Shown piece after piece: positions 33,503 to 42,139 of a stretch of DNA of 64,000 nt. Position 1 is the stretch's first letter, and the number at the start of each line of letters is the position of its first letter. The position numbers and the translations under genes were made by a program. Below the pieces are notes generated by a model. That model was not told the origin of the DNA, did no database searches, and saw nothing but the letters and a program-made list of their open reading frames with translations. Origin of the DNA: Comamonadaceae bacterium UBA4962 (GTDB lineage: Bacteria > Pseudomonadota > Gammaproteobacteria > Burkholderiales > Burkholderiaceae_C); the NCBI GenBank assembly GCA_002397315.1, contig DHAE01000026.1, forward strand, positions 127,263 through 191,262. Reading direction: 5' to 3'.

Positions 33503-34798
33503 TCAGAAGCGCGGCTTCATGATCTTCACGGCGGTGTCGAGGACGGTCACGCCGTGGTCGGTGTATTCCTTGTGGTCGCCGTGATCCACCGCGAAGCGGA
33601 TCTTGGACATCCCCAGGATGGCGCCGATCAGGATTTCCATCTTGTCGCCGTGATCGCCCTTCTCCTCGCTCCAGAAGAACGGGATGCCCGAGTGCTCCGA
33701 AGCACCGAAGGCCTGGGCCAACGCCTGACCGCCCAGCAGCAGCGCACGCTCCACGGCGAAGCCGGTGCCGAACGAGGCAGGCACCACGCACGACGATTCC
33801 TGTTCGCTCGCGTAGTCGGCGCAGTACTTGACCGTGTCGCCCGCGTAGAAGCGGATCGGCTTCGGGTTCTTCAGGACCAGGATGCCGTTCCACAGCCCGG
33901 CATCGCCGAGGAACAGCGGGTGGTCCTTGGCGAGACGGGCACGTGCGTGGGCGTTGGCCTGGAACGCGCGGAACGCGGGGTCCGTGGCGAACTGGCTGAA
34001 CTGGCCCGGGCCGGCCAGCAGCACGCGGATGGGACTGTCCGTCGCGGCTTGGTCGTTGTCGAACTCCACCGGGGGCGGCGGCAGCGCGATGGAGTCACCC
34101 CACTGCCGCAGGGAGTCCACCACGTCCATGGAGAGGCCGTCCGTCGTGGCGATCACCATCTCGCCAGAATTCGCCCGCAGCTCGCCCACCGAACCGCTCC
34201 CCGCCACCAGGTGGCGGTTGCGCGTGGGAGCCTTCACCCGGTTCACCATGATGTCGGCGAACTTCGGGTGCGTGTCCACGGGCACGGTCCATTCGATCTT
34301 GTGATCGTGGTAGCCCCGGGCGCCGGCCAGGTGCACCAGAATCGACTGGTCGATGTAGGCGTCCATCAGGCGCTGAGCTTTCGGGCGGCCGAAGCGACGC
34401 ATGTCGAACGGGCTGCGGATCTGCGTCATGGTGTTGCCCATGTCGATCGGGAACCGCGCCTGGTTCACCCGCAGCTTGTCCTCGGAATAGGACATGCCGG
34501 TGCCGCGGCCCTCGGCATGCTCGCTGCCCATGATCGGGTACGCGCCGATGGGGTTGTCCAGGTGGAAAGTCACCTCCTCGCCCTTGTTTTTCGTGAGGTT
34601 TTCCGCACGAACGATGGGCATGGTGGTCTTCGACTGGTTGCCCTTGGTCGCCGCGATGGCCGCGTCGATCTTGGGCATCGAACCCGTCAGGTGGCGCATT
34701 TGGGTGTTGCGCTGGCTGCAGGTGTGGAATACGCCCACGGCCTGCTGGATCATGGCGCCCTGCGCGCCGGAAGGCACATTGGTCTTGGTGGTGCTCAC
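33503..34798 (-). CDS. Major capsid protein, N4-gp56/DUF4043 type (431 aa)
   Basis: GTG start at 34798 with AAGGAGG 5 nt upstream. The family pattern is clear: MPIVRAENLTKNKGEEVTFH near 60-80 (the KGE/D-x-[VI]-x-F block), GTGMSYSEDKLRVNQARF near 100-117, FGRPKAQRLMDAYIDQSI near 138-155, and an acidic C-terminus with DHGVTVLDTAVK. Length agrees with about 400-440 residues for this HK97-fold family. It sits behind a scaffold-like gene, as in short-tailed phages, and forms the icosahedral shell. Confidence 0.9.
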   Translation of the reverse strand: MSTTKTNVPSGAQGAMIQQAVGVFHTCSQRNTQMRHLTGSMPKIDAAIAATKGNQSKTTMPIVRAENLTKNKGEEVTFHLDNPIGAYPIMGSEHAEGRGTGMSYSEDKLRVNQARFPIDMGNTMTQIRSPFDMRRFGRPKAQRLMDAYIDQSILVHLAGARGYHDHKIEWTVPVDTHPKFADIMVNRVKAPTRNRHLVAGSGSVGELRANSGEMVIATTDGLSMDVVDSLRQWGDSIALPPPPVEFDNDQAATDSPIRVLLAGPGQFSQFATDPAFRAFQANAHARARLAKDHPLFLGDAGLWNGILVLKNPKPIRFYAGDTVKYCADYASEQESSCVVPASFGTGFAVERALLLGGQALAQAFGASEHSGIPFFWSEEKGDHGDKMEILIGAILGMSKIRFAVDHGDHKEYTDHGVTVLDTAVKIMKPRF

Positions 34799-34808
34799 GG
34801 CAACCTCC

Positions 34809-35882
34809 TTAAATCTGCTTGTTCAGCCAGGCCTCGATCTGCGCCGGCGTCATGTTCGCGGTCGCCTGCAGCATCTCGAGGCCGCTCATGTCCGCCGTGG
34901 CGTCCAAGGCCGACGCTCCCGCCGCGTGCCCGCCAGGGATGCTGGAGAGACTGGAGGGGGGATCAGCCTTGGCTTTTGCCAGGGCGGCTTGCGCTGCGGC
35001 CTTGGGGTCGGCTGCAGCTGGTTGAGACGAAGGCTTCGTGGTCGCCGCCTTGTATGCGTCGAACACCTCGACAATCTCGGCGGCGGTGCCACCGGTCTTG
35101 CCGTCGAACAGGCCCCAATAGGCGTTGCGGACCACGCTGGGCTGCGAGTCCACCCACGCCTTGAACTCCGCGCTCTGGGCGATGGAGTCGGCATTGGGGT
35201 GCGCCTTGTAGATGGCGTCGTAGTGGGCGCTGGCCGCGTCCTGCTGGTGCTTGGCCTGCAGGGGCTCCACGGCCTTGGCCACGTGGGCCTGGACCTGGGT
35301 CGCCACCTGCTGGGCCACCAGCTTCTCGATGCCAGCCTTCAGCGCGGCCTCGGAGAAGTCTCCGAACAGGTCCGCGTCCGCGCCCGCCTCGATGGCCGCC
35401 GCTGCAGTGGCGGCCATGTTGTCGGTCTTGGTCGGGGCCTGGCCGGCGTCTGCCCGGGCCTGCGCCTGCGCCTGCAGCTCGGCCAGCTGTTGCTGGGCGG
35501 TTTCTGCGGCGGCCTTCCACTGCTGCTCGCCCTTGCGGGCCTCCTCCAGCTTCGCGTAGGGGATGGTGTGTTTGCCATCCTTCGCCAGCACCACGGCCTT
35601 GGACGGGTCGATCTGCGACTCGTCCACTTCCGTTGCGCTGACATCCACGGTCTTGCCGTCGTCAGCCTTACCCTGGGCGGGCTGCTTCTGTTCGTTGTCG
35701 GTGCCGGCTCCGGCCTCGCCTTTTTCTTCCGTCGCAGTGGTGGTCGTGGGCGCGCCACCTGCATCCGGCACCGTTGCGGTGCTGGTATCGCCCGTGCCCT
35801 CCAAGGCCAATGCCTGGAGGGCCTGCTCCGGCGTCAGTGCGCCGTCGATGCCGTCGTAGAAACTCTCGTGTGATGTCGTCAT
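34809..35882 (-). CDS. Scaffolding-like protein (357 aa)
   Basis: Acidic, low-complexity N-terminus (Thr/Glu/Asp-rich to about 85), a strongly helical centre (KLEEARKGEQQWKAAAETAQ, LAELQAQAQARADAGQ) and a compact C-terminus ending PAQIEAWLNKQI, typical of capsid scaffolds. It has no Cys, no signal peptide, and lies directly before the capsid gene. It would guide prohead assembly and leave before maturation. A leader of about 170 nt with late element E precedes it. Confidence 0.75.
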   Translation of the reverse strand: MTTSHESFYDGIDGALTPEQALQALALEGTGDTSTATVPDAGGAPTTTTATEEKGEAGAGTDNEQKQPAQGKADDGKTVDVSATEVDESQIDPSKAVVLAKDGKHTIPYAKLEEARKGEQQWKAAAETAQQQLAELQAQAQARADAGQAPTKTDNMAATAAAAIEAGADADLFGDFSEAALKAGIEKLVAQQVATQVQAHVAKAVEPLQAKHQQDAASAHYDAIYKAHPNADSIAQSAEFKAWVDSQPSVVRNAYWGLFDGKTGGTAAEIVEVFDAYKAATTKPSSQPAAADPKAAAQAALAKAKADPPSSLSSIPGGHAAGASALDATADMSGLEMLQATANMTPAQIEAWLNKQI

Positions 35883-36035
35883 GCCTGTCCCGCCACATGT
35901 CGCCGTGGCCGCAAGGGGCCAGCAATCCGGAGCGGCCGAGGCCGCGCCATCTGCTCATGGATCCGGTGCGCATGCACGCTCCGGGCATCGCGTCCCGCTC
36001 GCGCGTTCTGCTTGGGTATCAGTGTCGGAAGAGGC

Positions 36036-36060
36036 GGTGTTTTCGCTATGCCCTATACCG
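36036..36060 (-). promoter_or_regulatory. Late leader element E
   Basis: Read leftward, CCCGGTATAGGGCATAGCG (ATAGGG at 36056-36051), just after a leftward terminator (36093-36071) and 173 nt before the scaffold ATG. Its place after a terminator and before the capsid genes fits a promoter that restarts the late transcript. Confidence 0.45.
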
Positions 36061-36070
36061 GGCACCCATG

Positions 36071-36093
36071 AAAAAGCCCGCGCGCGGCGGGCC
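36071..36093 (-). terminator. Rho-independent terminator, leftward
   Basis: On the minus strand GCCCGC / GCGGGC (36092-36087, 36081-36076), extended by flanking pairs, is followed by TTTTTCAT. It ends transcripts from the 101-aa gene before element E. Confidence 0.7.
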
Positions 36094-36128
36094 TGTCAGC
36101 AGCATGCGCGGTCATGCCGCGCGCCGGC

Positions 36129-36434
36129 TCAGGTGGACGGCACCATGCGCCATCGTGGGCTGACCGTGGGGCGCATCGTCGGGATGTCATTCAGGTCGCG
36201 GCGCTCGCGCGCGGTGAGCCCCTGTCGTGCGGGCGGCATCGCCTGCACCTGGAGCTTCGGGTCGGCGAACAGGCGCAGACAGCCCAGCACGTCGGCGGCG
36301 GTGGCCAGGGCAAAAGCGCGCACGGCGCCTGCGGCACCGCGGGCCGCCACGGTGGCCGAGCTGAATGCGGAAGCGGCGGCCACGCAGGCCGAAGCTGCGA
36401 GGACGAACAGAAGCGAGCGACGAGTGGAATGCAT
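36129..36434 (-). CDS. Small exported protein (101 aa)
   Basis: The ATG at 36434 has CTGGAG 9 nt upstream. Residues 1-24 form a signal peptide: MHSTRRSLLFVLAASACVAA, then probable cleavage after ASA. The mature part is Ala-rich, with LGCLRLFADPKLQVQAM and a basic C-terminus (LTARERRDLNDIP). It is alone between the portal gene and a terminator, with late element F before it. An exported protein in this place could be a moron or act at the envelope; function unknown. Confidence 0.65.
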   Translation of the reverse strand: MHSTRRSLLFVLAASACVAAASAFSSATVAARGAAGAVRAFALATAADVLGCLRLFADPKLQVQAMPPARQGLTARERRDLNDIPTMRPTVSPRWRMVPST

Positions 36435-36492
36435 CGAAGGTCTCCAGGACGGTGCGGTGGCTGGCCGCGAGCCCCTTGCCATGACGGGGAGC

Positions 36493-36537
36493 CACCATTG
36501 CGCCGGCAGGCGGCGCAATGGCGAACTCCTATGCCGG
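36493..36537 (-). promoter_or_regulatory. Late leader element F with downstream hairpin
   Basis: Read leftward, ACCGGCATAGGAGTTCG (motif at 36532-36527, one base different from ATAGGG) begins 6 nt past the portal stop. A perfect 10-bp inverted repeat, CCATTGCGCC / GGCGCAATGG, follows (36493-36519). No T run, so the hairpin is more like a leader structure than a terminator. Confidence 0.4.
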
Positions 36538-38841
36538 TCAGGCCGGCAGGTTGTCGGCGGGGGATGGCGTCTCGATGCCGCGCTCCCCTCTGCTTGCCTG
36601 CTGCGGTACCGGTGGGAAAGCCGGGCTCGTGTTCTCCCGCACGTCTGCAGCACCTGCCACCGCCTCCGGGCCCTGGCCCTGGATGTACGGGCTCTTGATG
36701 TTCATCGCCGCGGTCTGCGCGGGCACGGGGAAATTCGGGTCGTCCCCGCCCGGGCTCGGGGCCTGGTAGCCTGCGCCCTGCATGATCTTGTCCGCGATCG
36801 GCGCGATCATGGGCATCTGCGCGACCTGCGCCCCGCCCTGCATCGCGCTGAAGGCGGCCTGCACGCCGATCTGCACCGCCTGCGCCATGGCCTGCTTCAC
36901 CTGGGCCTCGATCAGCGGCGCCTTCATGTCCAGCTCGCGCGCCTTGAGCTCGTGGCCGGCCTCCTTGAGCGCGCGCTGCACCTCCTGCTTGATGCGCTGC
37001 TCCACCTGCTCGGGCGTCTCCTGGGAGCTGGCCGCGCGCAGCGCTTCCACCAGCTCGCGCTTGAACGGCACGTCCATGAGCGAAGCCATGAACGGCATGG
37101 CAGCGGCCTGGTACTGCGCCGGCAGCGACTTGACCGTCTCGGACATGGCCTGCAGCTGCTGGCCCCGGAAGCTGGTCGTGCTCGGGACATCCTCCAGCGA
37201 CACCTTCAGGCGGGTGCGCTGCAGGTCGTTGGACAGGTAGGGGTAGCCGGCCGCGTCCGTCTCGGGCTTGTTGATCGTGACCACGCGGTCCTCGCGCACC
37301 GCGTCGCCCTCGATCACGATGGTCTGCTCCTCGGTGCCCATCTCCTGCACCAGCATGGACAGCAGCAGCTCGCCCACCTGGGTGCGCCCGCGCTTGAAGT
37401 TGCCCATCATGTGTGCCAGAGACTGGTTGGCCTGCTCCACCTGGGTGGTTTCCTGCACGCCGCTGGTGGCCGTCCCGCGCCGGCCCGAGAATGCACCTGC
37501 GGCCGCGGGGTTCACCCGCTCGATGGCCTGCCGCGCGTTGTTCAGCATGTCCAGCTGCTGGGCATTCATCTGGTAGTCGCGTTCGACCTCGAACATCGCG
37601 CCCGGCTGCGCCATGGCAGCGGGGTCCAGCACCACGTCGGCGTCGAGGCGGCCGATGGTTCGCCGGAACTGGTCATCCGTCATCGCCACCGCGCCCTTGG
37701 TGCGCACGGTGCGGAAAGCAGACATGCCCCAGCGAAGCCGCGAGTTGCCCGAATTCAGCGTGTCCTGCTGGTAGAGCATGTTTCGGATGTAGCCGAAGGG
37801 CACGTTCGTCTGGTCTTCCCGGAAGCCCCAGAAGGGGACGTAGGGGAAGAAGCGGTGTGCATACGGCGTGGGGCCATCGAACAGGACGTGCGGCCCGAGC
37901 CAGTAGGAGCGGCGCACCTTGGCCACGGTCGCGCGGCGGAACTGCACCAGATTGTTCGCGATGGCGTGCACGTGCGCGGGGTTGGCGCGATCGAACTCCA
38001 CCACTCGTCCGTCCGGGCTCTTGAGGACGATCACGTCGGACCAGCGCCGGTACCACAGCTCCGATGCGCAGATCTCCTTGTTGAAGGGGTTGTACCAGCG
38101 GTCCTCTGCGATCGTCCATTCGCGCGCCACGTCGGCCGCGCGGCTCAGGCCCGTGCTCTGCCCGCCCTCGTCGTACCCGTCGTATTCGTTCCACCACGCC
38201 GTGCCCGACTTGCCGAACCGGCGGATCAGCTCCTTGTGATCGGGGAACACCCGCACCAGCCGCGACGGGTGCATCCAACGTTGCCGGCGGAGCCAGCGCG
38301 TGCGCAGCAGCTGGTCGTCGCTCGGGTCGCTCATGTCCCAGTGGATCTCATTGCGGTTGATCGGCAGGCACTGGAAGGGGTAGCCGAACGGGTCGTCCGA
38401 TTTGCTCACCTCCACCCACCCCACCCCCACGCCGATCTGGGGGTAGAACGCCCGCGAGCACGCATCGTCGGCCCGCGCGTTTCTCTCCGCTTCGTTCAGC
38501 TTGAAGTTGATCGCGTCCGCCACGTCCTGGCCGCCGGGCTGGCCGTTGGGCGTCACGCGCCAGTCGGTGCGCGTGGCCTCCTCGTAGCCCCGGATGCCCT
38601 CGAGCGCGGCGCCGATCAGGTTCTCCATGGATGGCGGAATGCCCAGGGCCTGCTGGGCCTGCAGCAGCTCGGTCTTCAGCTGGTTGCCGTCCGCGTAGTC
38701 CATCTCCTTGTCGGCCTGCCGACGCCAGGCCTTGGGCTGGCTGTCGATCTCCTCCAGGATCTGCGTGTACTCCCCCAGCGATAGGGGCACATCGCCATCG
38801 GGCGTGTCCACGGGGTCGATTGCGTCGGTCTTGGTGGTCAT
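36538..38841 (-). CDS. Portal protein, P22 gp1-like (767 aa)
   Basis: N-terminal half follows the P22-type portal: LEEIDSQPKAWRRQADKEMD near 28-47, YADGNQL, NLIGAALEGIRGYEEATR near 75, then WVEVSKSDDPFGYPFQCLPI and EIHWDMSDPSDDQLLRTRW. The large clip/wing part contains FPYVPFWGFREDQTNVPFG. The C-terminus is helical and Gln-rich (about 560-740), as in barrel-bearing portals. Length is close to P22 gp1. It forms the dodecameric ring at the packaging vertex, receives DNA from the terminase and later binds the adaptor. Confidence 0.9.
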   Translation of the reverse strand: MTTKTDAIDPVDTPDGDVPLSLGEYTQILEEIDSQPKAWRRQADKEMDYADGNQLKTELLQAQQALGIPPSMENLIGAALEGIRGYEEATRTDWRVTPNGQPGGQDVADAINFKLNEAERNARADDACSRAFYPQIGVGVGWVEVSKSDDPFGYPFQCLPINRNEIHWDMSDPSDDQLLRTRWLRRQRWMHPSRLVRVFPDHKELIRRFGKSGTAWWNEYDGYDEGGQSTGLSRAADVAREWTIAEDRWYNPFNKEICASELWYRRWSDVIVLKSPDGRVVEFDRANPAHVHAIANNLVQFRRATVAKVRRSYWLGPHVLFDGPTPYAHRFFPYVPFWGFREDQTNVPFGYIRNMLYQQDTLNSGNSRLRWGMSAFRTVRTKGAVAMTDDQFRRTIGRLDADVVLDPAAMAQPGAMFEVERDYQMNAQQLDMLNNARQAIERVNPAAAGAFSGRRGTATSGVQETTQVEQANQSLAHMMGNFKRGRTQVGELLLSMLVQEMGTEEQTIVIEGDAVREDRVVTINKPETDAAGYPYLSNDLQRTRLKVSLEDVPSTTSFRGQQLQAMSETVKSLPAQYQAAAMPFMASLMDVPFKRELVEALRAASSQETPEQVEQRIKQEVQRALKEAGHELKARELDMKAPLIEAQVKQAMAQAVQIGVQAAFSAMQGGAQVAQMPMIAPIADKIMQGAGYQAPSPGGDDPNFPVPAQTAAMNIKSPYIQGQGPEAVAGAADVRENTSPAFPPVPQQASRGERGIETPSPADNLPA

Positions 38842-38851
38842 GGTGTCGTGC

Positions 38852-40579
38852 TCAGTAATAGGATGGGACCGGTGCCTCGACGTAGCCGCCCTGGTCGCTC
38901 ATGAGTTCGAGCAGGCCCAGTTCCTTGGCCTGTGCCCACTGGCGAAAGGCGTCTGCGCCTTCGCTGCACCCGTTGCTCTTGTCGGGCGTGTTGTCCAGGT
39001 ATCGAGCGTCGGCCTGGCTCCACTTTTTTTTGTAGTGGGCCAACCGTTCGACTCCGTGCTTCGTGCCCTCGAGGTCGAACCACGCCGACTTGAAGTGCTT
39101 GCGCGTGGTCAAGATGCCGGTCATCAGCTCGGTGACGCGCGGGACGATGAAGAACTTGTGGCCGGGCAGCAGCCCCTGCAGCTGCTCCTTCACCGACTTG
39201 TTGTAGTCGCCGAGGCGCTTGTGATCCGCGTCGTGAGGTAGGAAGTGCCCGCCGTAGACGAAGCCGCGGCGCTGCAGCTCAGTGGCGTAGTGGCGCAGGT
39301 CCTCGTCGTGCTCCTCGTAGTACCCGATGAAGCGGTCCTGCATCCGCGAGAACTGCATGAACCAGATCGCGGTCCCATCGCTGCTGCCGATGTCCCAGAA
39401 CGTGAACACCGGCAGGTCGAGCAGCGGCACGGTGGTGATGCCGCCGCGCTTGCGCACCAGCATCAGCTCCTTGGCGTAGTAGTTGCCCTTCGTGGATTGC
39501 TGGAAGGCCTCCTGCGGGGTGGACGGATACTCCCGCCACATCTGGTCCTCGGCGCCCGCGAAGTCGTTGTTCAGCTTCTCGACGTACCAGGCTCGCTGCC
39601 CGGTGTCGATCGTGCAGCCCACGAGGCTTTCGATCTCGTCGAAGTAGTCCTGCAGCTCCTGGCTGACCACCACGCCCGCCGGGTCCATGCGGTAGGCGGG
39701 ATCCTGCCACCATGCATAGAAGTGGAAGCGGTACTGCGAGGCCGTCAGCCTGCCCGCGCCCGTGACCAGCGCCATGGCGCGCTGGCACATCCGGTAGAAC
39801 TCGCCGTCCTGCCCTTCCGCGGTGCTCTCCACCACGATGATCCCGGACAGCGGCACGGCTTGGAAGGAACCCGTGACCACCTCGACCGCCTTGTGCGGGA
39901 ACTTGGCGCAGATCTTCCCGAACTCGCTGACGTGCAGGCGGTGGATGGTGCCGCCGCGCACGGAGGTGGCCACGCGCAGGCTGGAGTTGTTGTGGGCGAA
40001 CAGCAGCTCCTTGGTGCTCGCGCGCGCGAGGGGGAAGCGCTGGCGGATCTCCTCCGGCAGGTGGTCGTACGCGAACACCACCTTGTCGCGGAAGATCGCT
40101 TCAGCCGTCTCGCGGTCCTGCGCGATCATCCCGCACCGCTGGTTGCCATTGAAAAGGGCGTGGTCCAGCCACATCAGCGCGACCAGCGTGGTGAACCCGA
40201 GCTGCCGCGCCTTGAGGATGAGGTTGCGGTTCCAGAGCCGCATGATGAACCGCCTCTGGGCGCGGTTCGGCTTGAACGGCATCACGAACGAGTCGTCGTC
40301 GTCGCTCTCGCCCTTGACGATGATCTGGTACAGGCAGCCGGAGAACAGGCGCCATTCCGGATCCATGAGGCACTGGGCCAGCTCGGCCTCGTCGGTGGGG
40401 ATCATGGTGGGGTGGGCCGCGATGTGCGGGCCGCGCTTGGGCCGCCGCCGGTTGTCCCAGCGATGGCCCACCTGCGCGTCTACCTCCCGCCCGGGCTTGA
40501 TCGCCAGGGCGTCGTCGTCCTCGTCCAGCGTGCCGGGCTCGGCCGGCGCCGCGGCGCGCTTAGACCGGGGCGCCGCCAT
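38852..40579 (-). CDS. Terminase large subunit (575 aa)
   Basis: The start MAAPRSKRAA (40579) is chosen because it overlaps the small-subunit end by 20 nt; the 83 residues above it are an Arg/Pro/Ser shadow of the small-subunit frame. ATPase signs: KARQLGFTT, a Walker-A-like loop at about 123-131, and Walker B VVESTAEG at about 244-251. The nuclease domain begins FTFWDIGSSDGTAIW (first acidic residue about 395), later FVYGGHFLPHDAD and a conserved acidic stretch. It is a headful-type packaging motor that cuts and pumps DNA into the prohead. Confidence 0.95.
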   Translation of the reverse strand: MAAPRSKRAAAPAEPGTLDEDDDALAIKPGREVDAQVGHRWDNRRRPKRGPHIAAHPTMIPTDEAELAQCLMDPEWRLFSGCLYQIIVKGESDDDDSFVMPFKPNRAQRRFIMRLWNRNLILKARQLGFTTLVALMWLDHALFNGNQRCGMIAQDRETAEAIFRDKVVFAYDHLPEEIRQRFPLARASTKELLFAHNNSSLRVATSVRGGTIHRLHVSEFGKICAKFPHKAVEVVTGSFQAVPLSGIIVVESTAEGQDGEFYRMCQRAMALVTGAGRLTASQYRFHFYAWWQDPAYRMDPAGVVVSQELQDYFDEIESLVGCTIDTGQRAWYVEKLNNDFAGAEDQMWREYPSTPQEAFQQSTKGNYYAKELMLVRKRGGITTVPLLDLPVFTFWDIGSSDGTAIWFMQFSRMQDRFIGYYEEHDEDLRHYATELQRRGFVYGGHFLPHDADHKRLGDYNKSVKEQLQGLLPGHKFFIVPRVTELMTGILTTRKHFKSAWFDLEGTKHGVERLAHYKKKWSQADARYLDNTPDKSNGCSEGADAFRQWAQAKELGLLELMSDQGGYVEAPVPSYY

Positions 40580-41579
40580 CGTCGGCCTCTCCGTCCTCGC
40601 GCGGCTGGAACCCGTTCGTGGCTGATGGCGGCGGCGCCTCGGGATCGTCCGCCACGGGCTTGAACCCGTTGCTGTTGCCGTTCGCGATCCGAGCCAGCAG
40701 CGCGGCCAGGGGGTCGGCCTTCTGCTGGTTGTCCTTCTCGTAGACGCCCAGGTGCCGCGCCAGCTTCTCGATGGCGTCCATCTTGGAGTGCATCTTGATC
40801 TCGATTCCCTCCTTGGTCTGCTTCGCACCGGCGTAAAGGGCCGCAGCTGCGCCGCTGATCTTGCGGGTGTCCTTCAGCACCACGCGCGGGGCACCATCGC
40901 CGCCGCAGTGCGGGCACTCGGGGTTGGGCTGCAGCAGGGGGTTGAAGCCGATGCCGCCCGCTTCATCGAACTCGGCGGGGTTCTTGCCTTTCTCCACCCA
41001 GTCCTCGCGGTCGCGGTTCATTTCGCCGACGGTCCGCTGGTACTTGTGGCCTTCGCCGTGGCAGCAGCGGCAGCAGCCGGTTCGCACCTCCACCAGCTCG
41101 CGCGCATCCGCCAGCGCCACGCTGACGATCTCCTGCAGAACACGGTCCGCGGTGATCTCGGTGCGCGCCTGCTGGCGCTTCCTGGCTTCGGACACCGCCA
41201 GTTGGATGTCCGGTTTTGACAGGTTCTCCGCGCCCATCTGGCGGGCCGTGCCGGGGCTGTAGCCGGCCCGGATGGCGGCCTGGGTCGCGTTCAGGTCCAC
41301 CAGGTACTCGTCCACGAATTTTTCCTGCTTGGCCGTGAGCCCGAGCTGGGCGCGCTCCGCATGCGGCGAAGCGGCTTTCTTCGGAGGCTGGGCAGCCTTG
41401 CGTGCCTGCTTCTTGGCCGGTGGCTTCGCCGACCGCGTCGTGGTTGCCTTCTTCGCGGCGGGCTTGGCCGATGCCGGCGCTGCAGGCGCGGCTTTGCCCG
41501 CGGCCCGTTTGGGGGCTGCAGGCTTGGGGGCTACGGTCTTGCGGGGTGCAGGCTTCTTCCCTGCCGGTTCTTTGGCCAT
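40560..41579 (-). CDS. Terminase small subunit with histone-H1-like N-terminus (339 aa)
   Basis: Residues about 80-150 are a Terminase_2-type helix-turn-helix (LTAKQEKFVDEYLVDLNATQ, then AIRAGYSPGTARQMGAENL). Before it is a 75-residue Lys/Ala/Pro-rich tail (KKPAPRKTVAPKPAAPKRAA) like bacterial histone-H1 proteins. After it come two CxxC-type pairs (CCRCCHGEGH near 168, CPHCGG near 218) that may bind zinc. The usual length is about 150-200 residues, so both ends are extended. It recognises the packaging site. The leader carries late element A and no clear Shine-Dalgarno. Confidence 0.9.
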   Translation of the reverse strand: MAKEPAGKKPAPRKTVAPKPAAPKRAAGKAAPAAPASAKPAAKKATTTRSAKPPAKKQARKAAQPPKKAASPHAERAQLGLTAKQEKFVDEYLVDLNATQAAIRAGYSPGTARQMGAENLSKPDIQLAVSEARKRQQARTEITADRVLQEIVSVALADARELVEVRTGCCRCCHGEGHKYQRTVGEMNRDREDWVEKGKNPAEFDEAGGIGFNPLLQPNPECPHCGGDGAPRVVLKDTRKISGAAAALYAGAKQTKEGIEIKMHSKMDAIEKLARHLGVYEKDNQQKADPLAALLARIANGNSNGFKPVADDPEAPPPSATNGFQPREDGEADDGGAPV

Positions 41580-41629
41580 GGTCGGGAAGTGTCCCGGGCC
41601 ATGGCGGGGGCGTCGAACCCTATGCCGGG
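41580..41629 (-). promoter_or_regulatory. Late leader element A
   Basis: Read leftward, CCGGCATAGGGTTCGACG (ATAGGG at 41623-41618) begins 44 nt before the ATG of the small terminase. An imperfect hairpin, CCCGGGACACTTCCCG, lies against the start. It begins right after the TGA of the 169-aa gene. This is the first late gene, so a late promoter is expected here. Confidence 0.55.
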
Positions 41630-42139
41630 TCAGATCGGCAACAGGTGCTGCTGCAGTTCCGGCTTGCTCGCGCGGGCAGCCTTCAGAGCCCGCTCCAGCT
41701 TCTCCACGCGTGCGGCCAGTTCGGTGGCCAAGAACAGGTGCTGGCGACTGGATTCGATCACAGCCCCCTGCGTGGCAGAGCCCACCTGCAGAAGGGCCAG
41801 ATCGCGGTCCTCGCTGGGTGAGAGGGTCAGCAACTGGTCGCCGATCTCGATCTTCACGTAGCCGTTCGGCATCAACGTCTTGCTGATGAGGCGCTTCGGC
41901 GGAAACACCTCGACCAGCTCATAAACACCGCGCAGCAGGCGCTTGAGCTTCCCGTCGTCCACGAGAGTGCGCAGACGGTCGTCTACGATGGACAGCTTGA
42001 GTTCGGTCAGCTCCGCCACGGTTTCCCGGGTGGCTATCTGGTCCTGCCCCCGAAGATCCCGCACGGCGTCGAACACCCGTTGGGTGCTGGTCAGGGGCTT
42101 GGCCTGGGCTGCTTCGGTCTTAGGCTTTTCCATTTCCAT
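41630..42139 (-). CDS. Winged-helix-like DNA-binding protein (169 aa)
   Basis: Residues about 17-75 form a winged-helix pattern: TQRVFDAVRDLRGQDQIATR, then ELTELKLSIVDDRLRTLVDD and GKLKRLLRGVYEL. A beta part follows (GYVKIEIGDQLLTLSPSE), then a C-terminal coiled coil (about 128-160). It is the last gene of the early leftward operon, directly before the terminase, a common place for a late gene activator. That role is inferred; the protein is not a recognised Q-type antiterminator. Confidence 0.65.
   Translation of the reverse strand: MEMEKPKTEAAQAKPLTSTQRVFDAVRDLRGQDQIATRETVAELTELKLSIVDDRLRTLVDDGKLKRLLRGVYELVEVFPPKRLISKTLMPNGYVKIEIGDQLLTLSPSEDRDLALLQVGSATQGAVIESSRQHLFLATELAARVEKLERALKAARASKPELQQHLLPI

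Noticed and set aside
1606..41629. Reading ATAGGG as a T7-type RNA polymerase promoter
   Set aside because: The TATAGGG core resembles T7 promoters in part, but no phage RNA polymerase gene is present in the window and the upstream half of such promoters is missing. A host-polymerase or activator-dependent promoter is simpler.
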